This document shows positions 1-6,196 of a stretch of 8,866 nucleotides of DNA, one piece after another. The position numbers and the translations under genes are program-made. The notes under the pieces are model-generated. The model had not been told where the DNA came from. It saw nothing but the letters and a program-made list of their open reading frames with translations, and ran no database searches. This DNA comes from JBLHLB01 sp047618505 (lineage in GTDB: Bacteria > Planctomycetota > UBA1135 > GCA-002686595). How positions within the stretch are numbered: position 1 is the stretch's first letter; each line of letters starts with the position of its first letter. The stretch spans positions 1 through 8,866 of the forward strand of contig JBLHLB010000158.1 in assembly GCA_047618505.1 (NCBI GenBank), read 5' to 3'.

Positions 1-382
1 AGACGCGCAGGCTCAAGCCCGACTGCTCCAGGACGGCACGCGGATTCCATCCGTCGACGGAGGCTAGCGCCGTTCGTTTTTCGTGGCGGTCTACCAGGAA
101 ATCGGCCTTGCCGTCCCCGTAGCTCTTGGCGACGACGAGTGCCTCTCGACCGTCTTCACAGCGGAGGCTGTAGGCTGCGGTGGTCGAGACCCTCGGCTTC
201 CAGCGTAGATAGGTTAAGCGCGCTGCTTCGGGCACCGGCAAGCAACTGCCGGAGCTAGGGAGCAGGTGGCGTTTGGCTAGCTGGACGAGTGCCTCCTCGG
301 TGGGCGGACAGAGATCCGCGTCACCGGAGCGCGCAAGCAGTGAGTTATCCCGTGCGTATTGCCGCAGGCCCGTTGCGATCAT
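1..382 (-). CDS. Probable APH-like phosphotransferase, N-terminal part (cut by window edge)
   Basis: An open frame of 127 codons starts at the ATG at 382-380 and runs without a stop off the left edge, so the C-terminal part is missing. The start is well supported: its ATG overlaps the exporter's TGA as ATGA, and AAGGAG lies 7 nt upstream. Residues about 57-72 (LTYLRWKPRVSTTAAY) followed by 80-88 (EALVVAKSY) resemble the N-lobe strands of aminoglycoside/choline-kinase-like phosphotransferases, where an 'RYKPG...Y.L' strand precedes an ATP-binding lysine strand ending in 'KxY'. K86 would be the nucleotide-binding lysine. The catalytic HxDxxxxN loop and the DxD metal site lie beyond the edge, so activity cannot be judged. 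As last visible gene of a glycosyltransferase/exporter operon it may phosphorylate a sugar or the exported molecule. The substrate is unknown, and the family call rests on the N-lobe pattern alone. Confidence 0.6.
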   Translation of the reverse strand, partial: MIATGLRQYARDNSLLARSGDADLCPPTEEALVQLAKRHLLPSSGSCLPVPEAARLTYLRWKPRVSTTAAYSLRCEDGREALVVAKSYGDGKADFLVDRHEKRTALASVDGWNPRAVLEQSGLSLRV

Positions 383-2241
383 CGCTTGGCTCCTTGAGGG
401 CTGTCGCTGCGGGGGGCAGGTACAGGTCCCGTGTCGACACTGGCTTGCCCGTCCTCGGCCATTCCACCGGCGCGAACGATGGATGCGTACTCCGGGTGAT
501 CCCGAAGGATCTCCAGGTGGGTGCCGGCGGCTACGGCACGTCCCTGGTCCAAAAAGACCACATGATCGAAGGAATCGAGGGCTTGGAGATCGTGTGCGAT
601 GACGATGACGATGCGTGTGCGGGCCATCTCCCGCAGGGTATTCGTTACGAACCGAACGGTCTCCAGATCGAGTCCCGCAAAGGGCTCGTCCACGATCAGC
701 ACGGGTGCCTTCCGTAGGAGCGTTCTGGCCAGGGACAGGCGGCTGCCCTGTCCTCCGGACAGCCCCACACCACCGGCCCCCAGGGGTGTGTCGAGTCCGT
801 CGGGCAGTTCCGTAATAAAGTCCAGGGCCCCGGCCAGCTTGAGCGCCTCAAGCAGCTCTTCGTCGGTGGCCTCCGGTCTCGCGAGCAGCAGGTTCTCGCG
901 CAGGGACTCGCCGAACAGGTCAGCGTTCTGCAGGGAGAGTGTGACCGTCGCGCGCACGCTTTCCAAATCAAGGGTCTCCAGGGGCGCGCCGTCCAGCAAT
1001 ACGCGTCCGGCCTCGGGGTCCATCATGCGCAGGGCCAAGAGCGTTGCGGTTGACTTGCCCGCGCCGCTGCGTCCGACCAGGGCCGAGAGCTGTCCGTGCC
1101 GGAAGACCGCATCGAAATTGGTCAAGGCCGTGCCCCGGGAATCGTAGGAGTAGGATACTCCTTCGAAGACGAGGGACTCCGGATCAGCGGGGGCCTTCGG
1201 CGCGTTCGGCTGACTGTGCACCGGATTCTCCTCGTCGAGGATCTCCAGGATGCGTTCTCCGCAGGCCGTGCCCTTGGCGATGCGCGCCGCGTTCTTTGAA
1301 GTCGAACGTACGGGCTTCAGCAGGCTGCGGACGTAGGAGACGAAGATCAGCAACTGACCCACATCCATGGAGTTCTCCAGCACGCGAAATCCGCCCAGGA
1401 GAACCACGGTTCCCAGGGCAACCCCGAGTAGGGCCTCAACGGAAGCGGAGAGTTGCGCACTCAGGCGCGTGGCCTTGAGGCCCGCGCGTGCGGAGCGGCG
1501 GTTGGAGCTGGCGAAGCGGCGCACCACATGGGCGGAGCCACCTAGGGCTTGGATGGTCTGCGTCGCGGCGATTGCCTCGTGCATGTAGTCCGCTAGTGCG
1601 CCTTCTTTGCGACGCTGCTTGCGCACGGCGATACGGATTTTGTTGGAGGCCCAACGCAGGAGGAACACCAAGGGAGGAGCGATTCCGAAAGCCGCTAGGG
1701 TGAGCATGGGGCTGATCGAAAGCAGCATGCAAACAGTGCCCACCACCAGGATACCTCGAGTGGCCACCTCAACGGTGGCGTCGACCAACATGGTCTGGAC
1801 CATGGGCACGTCGCCCATGAGCCGCATGAGCAAGTCTCCTGACTTGTGCTTGGAATGGAAAATCGGAGGCAGGCGAGTGAGGTGCGCGAAAATGCGAAAG
1901 CGCAGGGCTCGCGTTACGAGATGCCCCACCTGCGCGACGGCAACAGTGCGGACGTAAGTGAAGATCGATTGACCCAGGGCGATCAGGACGATTGCGGCCA
2001 CGCCGACCATAACGACGCGCCTGGGATCGTCGACCACGCGGCCCTCGGGCGGTGTCAGGGCGTAGTCAAAGATCAGGCCGATGGGCCAGGGCTTGGCCAG
2101 TTCGATGACCGTCACGAGCACAGAGAGAACGCCCACCCATGCGAGCCGCTTCCAGTGGGGACGCAACTCGGAACGGAAACGTCGCGCCACCTTGAAGCTA
2201 GCCGACCAGCGGTCGAGCTTGCGTGTCAGGCTGGATATCAT
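379..2241 (-). CDS. ABC exporter half-transporter (MsbA/ABCB-like, fused membrane and ATPase domains)
   Basis: A 620-residue type IV ABC exporter subunit that should act as a homodimer in the inner membrane, moving a lipid-linked or amphipathic substrate outward using ATP. Residues about 33-320 form the membrane domain with hydrophobic segments near 33-50, 77-95, 163-198 and 268-305. The ATPase domain follows: Walker A GRSGAGKST at 390-398, Q-loop Q438, signature LSGGQ at 494-498, Walker B VLIVDEP at 514-520 with a D-loop GLD, and switch His550. All catalytic motifs are intact. The frame stays open 33 codons further upstream, but ATG 2241 is the likely start: it forms ATGA with the previous gene's stop, has GGAAGG 8 nt upstream, and removes a tail that lies inside the neighbouring gene. 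The last 30 residues are a Pro/Ser-rich tail beyond the usual ATPase end. The neighbouring glycosyltransferases suggest a glycosylated substrate. The family is certain, the substrate is not; a peptide or drug exporter cannot be excluded. Confidence 0.95.
   Translation of the reverse strand: MISSLTRKLDRWSASFKVARRFRSELRPHWKRLAWVGVLSVLVTVIELAKPWPIGLIFDYALTPPEGRVVDDPRRVVMVGVAAIVLIALGQSIFTYVRTVAVAQVGHLVTRALRFRIFAHLTRLPPIFHSKHKSGDLLMRLMGDVPMVQTMLVDATVEVATRGILVVGTVCMLLSISPMLTLAAFGIAPPLVFLLRWASNKIRIAVRKQRRKEGALADYMHEAIAATQTIQALGGSAHVVRRFASSNRRSARAGLKATRLSAQLSASVEALLGVALGTVVLLGGFRVLENSMDVGQLLIFVSYVRSLLKPVRSTSKNAARIAKGTACGERILEILDEENPVHSQPNAPKAPADPESLVFEGVSYSYDSRGTALTNFDAVFRHGQLSALVGRSGAGKSTATLLALRMMDPEAGRVLLDGAPLETLDLESVRATVTLSLQNADLFGESLRENLLLARPEATDEELLEALKLAGALDFITELPDGLDTPLGAGGVGLSGGQGSRLSLARTLLRKAPVLIVDEPFAGLDLETVRFVTNTLREMARTRIVIVIAHDLQALDSFDHVVFLDQGRAVAAGTHLEILRDHPEYASIVRAGGMAEDGQASVDTGPVPAPRSDSPQGAKR
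390..395 (-). promoter_or_regulatory. Shine-Dalgarno AAGGAG for the phosphotransferase
   Basis: The minus strand reads AAGGAG 7 nt before the ATG at 382. It lies inside the last codons of the exporter gene. With the ATGA overlap, this fixes the start of the downstream gene and suggests coupled translation. Confidence 0.75.
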
Positions 2242-3344
2242 CTGGGGCGCCTTCCAGGGGAGGGGCTCGCGAGGAGGGTATCCGCCGGCCCCAGACGCCC
2301 CTCTACCCAGTCGATTACATCGTCGGCGATGGCGCGCCAACTCTGCAGGCCAGCCCTTGCAACGGCGGCGTGGGAGAGTCGCTGGGTGACACTCGGGTTA
2401 TCCATTAGGTATGCCAGCGTGCGTGTCAAACCCTCTGCGTCGCCGGGCGTATAGCCCAGGGAGTCGGTGCCGTCCTTGAGGAGTTGCGGCAGGTCGCCTA
2501 GGAGCGGGAAGACAGGTACCACGCCGCAGGCCATGGCCTCAGCTAGCTTCAGGGGCGAGAAGTAGGAGGGCCCGTCTGGCGCATAAGTCAGCGGTAGGGC
2601 GTCGAAGGTCGCCACAAAACGGGGCATCTCGATGTGGGGAACCCAGGGGACTCGGGTGATGTGCTCCGGGGCAACTCGCTCTCCGAGGGCCTCCTTGAAA
2701 TTGCCCTCTCCAACCAGCACCAAGTGAATGGGGTAGTTGCCGGAAAGCAGCGTGGCCGCGGCTTCACCAAGCAAGCTCAGGCCGTGCCAGGGCCGTAAAC
2801 GCCCGTGGAATCCGAGCACGAATCGACCGGGCGGTACGAGCTGATTCCGTAGGGAGTCGCCCGCTTTACGGGGTACGAAACGGCGGGCGTCAACGCCGTT
2901 GGGGCGAACAAGAACGTTGTCCCGGAGGGCACCACGGGCGATGGCGTAGGCGGCGACCTGTTGTGAGACTGCGATTACGAGCGTCGCGCGGGAGAAGATC
3001 GCGGCTTCCCTGGCATCCAATCCGGGGTCCCCGGTGCCGCCACGGTAGGCGCGATCCTCGTCTGCCAAGGGGGCGTTCAACTCAACGACATGGGGGACAC
3101 CGCGTGTCGCGCACAACTCCGAACCGAGACTGCGCCCCAGGGCGTAGCGTTCGTAGAGCAAGTCCGTTCCGCGCAGTGCATTCTCGAGTTCCGTCCGCGC
3201 ACAGATATCGTCCGCGGAATCGAGCGAGTGAACCGCGTGCCCGGCCTCTCGAAAGGCCTCGCGCATGGCCAGCAAGTGGACGGCAGCACCTTTCTTTCGC
3301 TCAGGTCCGATCCCGGCGTCCTGGTTTAGTGAAACGACTCGCAT
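2238..3344 (-). CDS. Family 4 (GT-B fold) glycosyltransferase
   Basis: A 368-residue retaining-type GT4 glycosyltransferase, cytoplasmic or membrane-peripheral, transferring a sugar from an activated donor. The N-terminal Rossmann half (about 1-145) has a beta strand MRVVSL, the glycine/lysine loop GPERKKGAAVH at 13-23 and helix. The donor-binding half has RPNGVDARRF at 147-156, GFHGRLRPWHG at 178-188, LVLVGEG at 208-214, and the acceptor/donor loop SYFSPLKLAEAMACG at 260-274. The first Glu of the usual E-x7-E pair is not evident in that loop; the second is E269. 'FSPLK' variants of this loop occur in active GT4 members, so this is not taken as inactivation. The frame is open back to a TTG at 3380, but ATG 3344 places the Rossmann strand at the N-terminus as is usual. 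This start overlaps the previous gene by 19 bp, with only a weak GAAAAG upstream, unlike the ATGA junctions around it. The donor sugar and acceptor are unknown. Confidence 0.88.
   Translation of the reverse strand: MRVVSLNQDAGIGPERKKGAAVHLLAMREAFREAGHAVHSLDSADDICARTELENALRGTDLLYERYALGRSLGSELCATRGVPHVVELNAPLADEDRAYRGGTGDPGLDAREAAIFSRATLVIAVSQQVAAYAIARGALRDNVLVRPNGVDARRFVPRKAGDSLRNQLVPPGRFVLGFHGRLRPWHGLSLLGEAAATLLSGNYPIHLVLVGEGNFKEALGERVAPEHITRVPWVPHIEMPRFVATFDALPLTYAPDGPSYFSPLKLAEAMACGVVPVFPLLGDLPQLLKDGTDSLGYTPGDAEGLTRTLAYLMDNPSVTQRLSHAAVARAGLQSWRAIADDVIDWVEGRLGPADTLLASPSPGRRPR
2250..2255 (-). promoter_or_regulatory. Shine-Dalgarno-like GGAAGG deciding the exporter start
   Basis: GGAAGG on the minus strand, 8 nt before ATG 2241. 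It favours this ATG over the longer open frame starting at 2340. Confidence 0.55.
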
Positions 3345-4591
3345 GGCGCGCTTTTCGGCTTGAGGGCTTCGTCGAACCAACCGGAGAGTACCTGGGCAAT
3401 CTTGTCCCGATCAAAGAGCTGCTCCGCATGGTGGCGGCCGGCCCGGGCCAGATCGAGGCGGCGTTGCTTGTTCTGGAGTAGGGCCGTCATCGCCTGGGCC
3501 GTGCGCGCTGGGTCGTTCTCCGGAACCAAATCCCCAACTTGTCCCTCGCCTAGTATCTCGGGGATACCCGTCACCGGTGTAGATATACAGGGCAGTCCAC
3601 TGGCGAGGGCCTCGAGCAGGACGGTCGGTAGGGCGTCGCGATTGCCGTCCGCGCCGATAATGCAGGGCAGGCAAAACAGCGTCGCCCGACGCATGATGCT
3701 TCGGACTTCGTCCTGGTCGCGCGGGCCGAGTAGTTCGACCCGATCGGTCAGTGCCAAATCCACGATGCGCTGCCTGAGGAGCTGTTCCTGGTCTCCCTGC
3801 CCGACGATGGAGGCCCGGAACGAGATCCCTTCATCGGCCATCAATCGTAGGGCATCCAGCAGAACGTCGAAGCCCTTCTTCTCAACCAGACGCCCGATGG
3901 CGAGCACATGATTCTCTTCGCGACCTTCGAAGGTGGGGACGTAGGAGGAGAGGTCGATGCCGTTATAGAGACGGCGCAGCTTCGCCATTGCCGGTTCGGA
4001 CAGACGCGCGCCCAGGGCCTCGACATTCGCGTCGCAAACAGTCACGACAAATTCCGCGTTGGAGAACATCCTGCTCAAGAGCTCGTCATCCACCGTCGAG
4101 CGATAGATGTCCTTGGCGTGCGCGGTGATGCTATACCCAGGTCCGCCCAACTCGTGCAGGAGCATGGCGACCATGGCGGAGTCCGTGGCGAAGTGTGCGT
4201 GCACGTGTTGCACGTCGACCTCACGCGTGCGAGACAAGAGATACAGCGCCTCCACTAGCAAGCTGGCGAAACGCGGATGCCCCCAGGTGCGTGCGGAGCG
4301 GACCAACTTCCCAACCCGCATGAACAGCTCCTCTGGTGCTTCCCAATCCGAGAGAAACAAGGTCTGCCAGGGATCGATTTCGCGGCGTGATGGCAGAGTC
4401 TCAATGGGGGCCCGCAGGCGTTCGAGTTCCGGGTGGCGTGGTTCGTCATCAGCTTCCCTGCGGGAGAAGATGACAATGTCGCGACCGAGCTGCTCTTGCC
4501 CCAGAATCTCGTTCAGTACAAAGGTCTCTGAAAGGCGCGGAAACTTCTTGAGGAGGTACGCGATCCGGCCGCTTGTACGTTTAGCCGTCAT
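3326..4591 (-). CDS. Family 4 glycosyltransferase, WcaL/exopolysaccharide type
   Basis: A 421-residue GT4 enzyme. Its opening RIAYLLKKFPRLSETFVLNE (9-28) is the hallmark 'Y..K.FP..SETFi..Ei' of the subgroup containing colanic acid transferase WcaL. The GT-B core follows: HVHAHFATDSA at 129-139, ITAHAKDIY at 155-163, YNGIDLSSYVP at 209-219, AIGRLVEKKGFDVLL at 231-245, SIVGQGDQ at 261-268, and the donor loop DGNRDALPTVLLEALASG at 315-332, in which Asp319 takes the place of the first Glu and E327 is the second acidic residue. This D..LP.VLLEA form is normal in the subgroup. The open frame extends 124 codons further upstream, all inside the preceding gene. ATG 4591 is chosen because it forms ATGA with that gene's stop and has AGGAG 7 nt upstream. 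The enzyme probably adds one sugar to a growing surface glycan or glycolipid in the cytoplasm; the linkage is not predictable. Confidence 0.92.
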   Translation of the reverse strand: MTAKRTSGRIAYLLKKFPRLSETFVLNEILGQEQLGRDIVIFSRREADDEPRHPELERLRAPIETLPSRREIDPWQTLFLSDWEAPEELFMRVGKLVRSARTWGHPRFASLLVEALYLLSRTREVDVQHVHAHFATDSAMVAMLLHELGGPGYSITAHAKDIYRSTVDDELLSRMFSNAEFVVTVCDANVEALGARLSEPAMAKLRRLYNGIDLSSYVPTFEGREENHVLAIGRLVEKKGFDVLLDALRLMADEGISFRASIVGQGDQEQLLRQRIVDLALTDRVELLGPRDQDEVRSIMRRATLFCLPCIIGADGNRDALPTVLLEALASGLPCISTPVTGIPEILGEGQVGDLVPENDPARTAQAMTALLQNKQRRLDLARAGRHHAEQLFDRDKIAQVLSGWFDEALKPKSAPCESFH

Positions 4592-5916
4592 TCGATTGCT
4601 CCTAGGAACGCCGCAAGGCGCTGGGCTTTTCTGTCCAGTTCGTTGACCCGCTGGGTGGGTGTTTTTGCCTGGGCTGCGACTCCATCCACCAACTCTTCCG
4701 CGATGGCGGTTAGGTTCGCCGCGCCCGTCATAGGTGCCACCCAGGTGCGCAGCCCGCCCTCGCGGCGATTGTGCGCAAGCTCCTTCGTGATGGCAGCGGA
4801 AAGGACCTCCGCCTTGGGGTCTTCGAGGCAAGTACCCAGGCCCAGGGCTGCCAGACGCTCGGCGCGGATTACCTGCTCGCGCCGGGGAAAGGTGCGCGGC
4901 AGAAAAACCGCGCGCCTGCCACTGTAGAGTAGCTCTGCGCAAGTGTTGTAGCCGGCCATACAAACGACCAGGTCCGACTCGGCCATCAGGCGCGGCAGGT
5001 CGTTGTGGAATCGGTGGATTTCGACACCCTGCAGATTACGCACGCGACGCTTCAGCCGGCGTGCTTCACGCGGGGCCAACAAGGGGCCGCTCACGATGAC
5101 GGTGTCATGGTCGCCGGCGCGCAGGGCCAGGGCATCGATGACTCGCTCTAGTCCGTTGCCCCCGTCTTCGCCACCACCTACGGTGACGAGCACGCGCGGA
5201 CGCAGGGAGGGAACGGGTCGTCGCGAGTGTCGCGGGAATTTACGCACCACGTAGCCCACGAACTCCAGGTTGGCTCCCAGTTCGGGAGGAATGCGGTACT
5301 CACTGCGGGTGTCGAAGACCTCCGGCGAACCATACACGCAGATGCGATCGTAGCCGATACTCAGGGCCCAGCGCGCATCCTCTGTACCCCATTCCTTGGC
5401 CACCACAGCGGGGGAATCGATCACGTCGCGCACACCCAGGATTGTCCTGACGCCGTCTTCTTTGGCCGCGCGTAGAAGCGGCAGAGCCTCAGCCATCAGG
5501 CCCACGACTTGGTGATCCACGATGAGCACGTGGGGTTGGTAGGCGCGGTAGGTCTCCAGCAGAATGCGTCGGCGGAGCTCCAGGGTGAAGTCGATCGGGC
5601 CCGGCAGGCTACGGGAGCAGTAGCGGCCCTGCTCGTCCTTTGAAACGGAGGGCAGCTTGACGAGTTCGACCCCCTGGGGGCACTCGAAGAAGGTGGCGCA
5701 GGGCGAGCCGGTCACGATCAGGACCGAGGCGCCGGGCCTGGATGTCACCAAAGCCTTTGCCAGAGTTAGATTCCGGCGTAAGTGCCCTAGCCCGAAGGAA
5801 TCGTGGCTGTAGAGCAGGTAGCGTGGTGCGGCTTCTTGGACTCTGGGCCCCGTCTCACCGTTATGGTGAGCCCCGGGGAGCCCGGGTGCGCGGTCGTTTG
5901 AATTGGAACGGTCCAT
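4588..5916 (-). CDS. MurG/GT28-like predicted glycosyltransferase (COG4671 type)
   Basis: A 442-residue GT-B protein and first gene of the operon. Residues 33-49 (YLLYSHDSFGLGHLRRN) give the glycine loop GLGH of the N-lobe and match the 'predicted glycosyltransferase' family COG4671, related to MurG. The C-lobe has VLVTVGGGEDGGNG at 242-255, a sugar-nucleotide loop CMAGYNTCAELL at 319-330 (the counterpart of MurG's 'GG.NT..E'), and PRTFPRREQVIRAERL at 340-355. The length is close to family norms except for about 32 non-conserved N-terminal residues. ATG 5916 is the only ATG upstream of the conserved core, so it is taken as the start although no clear Shine-Dalgarno precedes it. The last four bases form ATGA with the next gene. 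The product should transfer a sugar or amino sugar in the cytoplasm; donor and acceptor are unknown. A candidate promoter lies about 50 bp upstream. Confidence 0.88.
   Translation of the reverse strand: MDRSNSNDRAPGLPGAHHNGETGPRVQEAAPRYLLYSHDSFGLGHLRRNLTLAKALVTSRPGASVLIVTGSPCATFFECPQGVELVKLPSVSKDEQGRYCSRSLPGPIDFTLELRRRILLETYRAYQPHVLIVDHQVVGLMAEALPLLRAAKEDGVRTILGVRDVIDSPAVVAKEWGTEDARWALSIGYDRICVYGSPEVFDTRSEYRIPPELGANLEFVGYVVRKFPRHSRRPVPSLRPRVLVTVGGGEDGGNGLERVIDALALRAGDHDTVIVSGPLLAPREARRLKRRVRNLQGVEIHRFHNDLPRLMAESDLVVCMAGYNTCAELLYSGRRAVFLPRTFPRREQVIRAERLAALGLGTCLEDPKAEVLSAAITKELAHNRREGGLRTWVAPMTGAANLTAIAEELVDGVAAQAKTPTQRVNELDRKAQRLAAFLGAIE
4599..4603 (-). promoter_or_regulatory. Shine-Dalgarno AGGAG for the WcaL-type glycosyltransferase
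   Basis: AGGAG on the minus strand, 7 nt before ATG 4591 and inside the last codons of the upstream gene. It supports the short start and translational coupling. Confidence 0.75.
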
Positions 5917-5965
5917 ATCGCAGGGCGCATTGCAATTCGAGTGCCAGCCCTATTTGAATACCTAG

Positions 5966-5994
5966 AGTATACTTTGTTGCCATCTAGGCCGTAA
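5966..5994 (-). promoter_or_regulatory. Candidate promoter of the minus-strand operon
   Basis: On the minus strand TATACT (5971-5966) matches the sigma70 -10 at five of six bases and sits 49 nt before ATG 5916. Exactly 17 nt upstream is TTACGG (5994-5989), a poor -35 match. The -10 is half of the perfect palindrome AGTATACT (5966-5973), in the only clearly AT-rich patch of the region. No mapped start exists; planctomycete promoters often deviate from this consensus. Confidence 0.4.
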
Positions 5995-5996
5995 GG

Positions 5997-6013
5997 ATTC
6001 CAACACCTGGAAT
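5997..6013. repeat. Perfect short inverted repeat (6-bp arms, 5-nt loop)
   Basis: ATTCCA, loop ACACC, then TGGAAT. It lies just upstream of the candidate -35 of the leftward operon, where a regulator could bind as a dimer. No T-run follows, so it is not a terminator. Arms this short can arise by chance. Confidence 0.4.
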
Positions 6014-6030
6014 TGTGCGTCTACAGGCTG

Positions 6031-6045
6031 GACTGCGGAGCAGTC
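6031..6045. repeat. Perfect short inverted repeat (6-bp arms, 3-nt loop)
   Basis: GACTGC, loop GGA, then GCAGTC, in the divergent intergenic region. It could form a stable small hairpin or act as an operator. No T-run follows. Flanking it, ACAGGCT occurs twice (6023-6029 and 6065-6071). Confidence 0.4.
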
Positions 6046-6082
6046 GAGCTCGCGGAAAGTGTCCACAGGCTACCTGGGGACA

Positions 6083-6109
6083 TTGGCACTCCGCTTGCAC
6101 GGGTACTTA
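6083..6109 (+). promoter_or_regulatory. Weak candidate promoter for the secreted-protein genes
   Basis: TTGGCA at 6083-6088 matches the -35 consensus at five of six bases. The only possible -10 downstream is the poor TACTTA at 6104-6109, at a short 15-nt spacing. It lies about 90 bp before the GTG start of the exported protein. Confidence 0.22.
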
Positions 6110-6196
6110 TTGCGGGGCTCCCTCAACCGAGCGAGCCCGGCCCCCTAGCCCCCCTTGGATGCCAGCAGGCACCCGGACCCCCATCGAGATCTCACC

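Noticed and set aside
2242..2340. N-terminal extension of the ABC exporter (33 residues more)
   Set aside because: It lies inside the upstream glycosyltransferase gene and is Arg/Gly/Pro-rich with no family match. The ATGA overlap and GGAAGG support ATG 2241.
1846..2454. 202-residue plus-strand ORF opposite the exporter and GT4 genes
   Set aside because: It spans two well-supported genes on the other strand and shows no recognisable domain.
4592..4963. 124-codon upstream extension of the WcaL-type glycosyltransferase frame
   Set aside because: It is entirely within the GT28-like gene, of low-complexity shadow composition, and an AGGAG site and ATGA overlap mark ATG 4591. A fused extra domain is not supported.
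5997..6045. Rho-independent terminators in the divergent region
   Set aside because: Both hairpins lack a following T-run, and both flanking genes point away from the region, so no transcript would end there.
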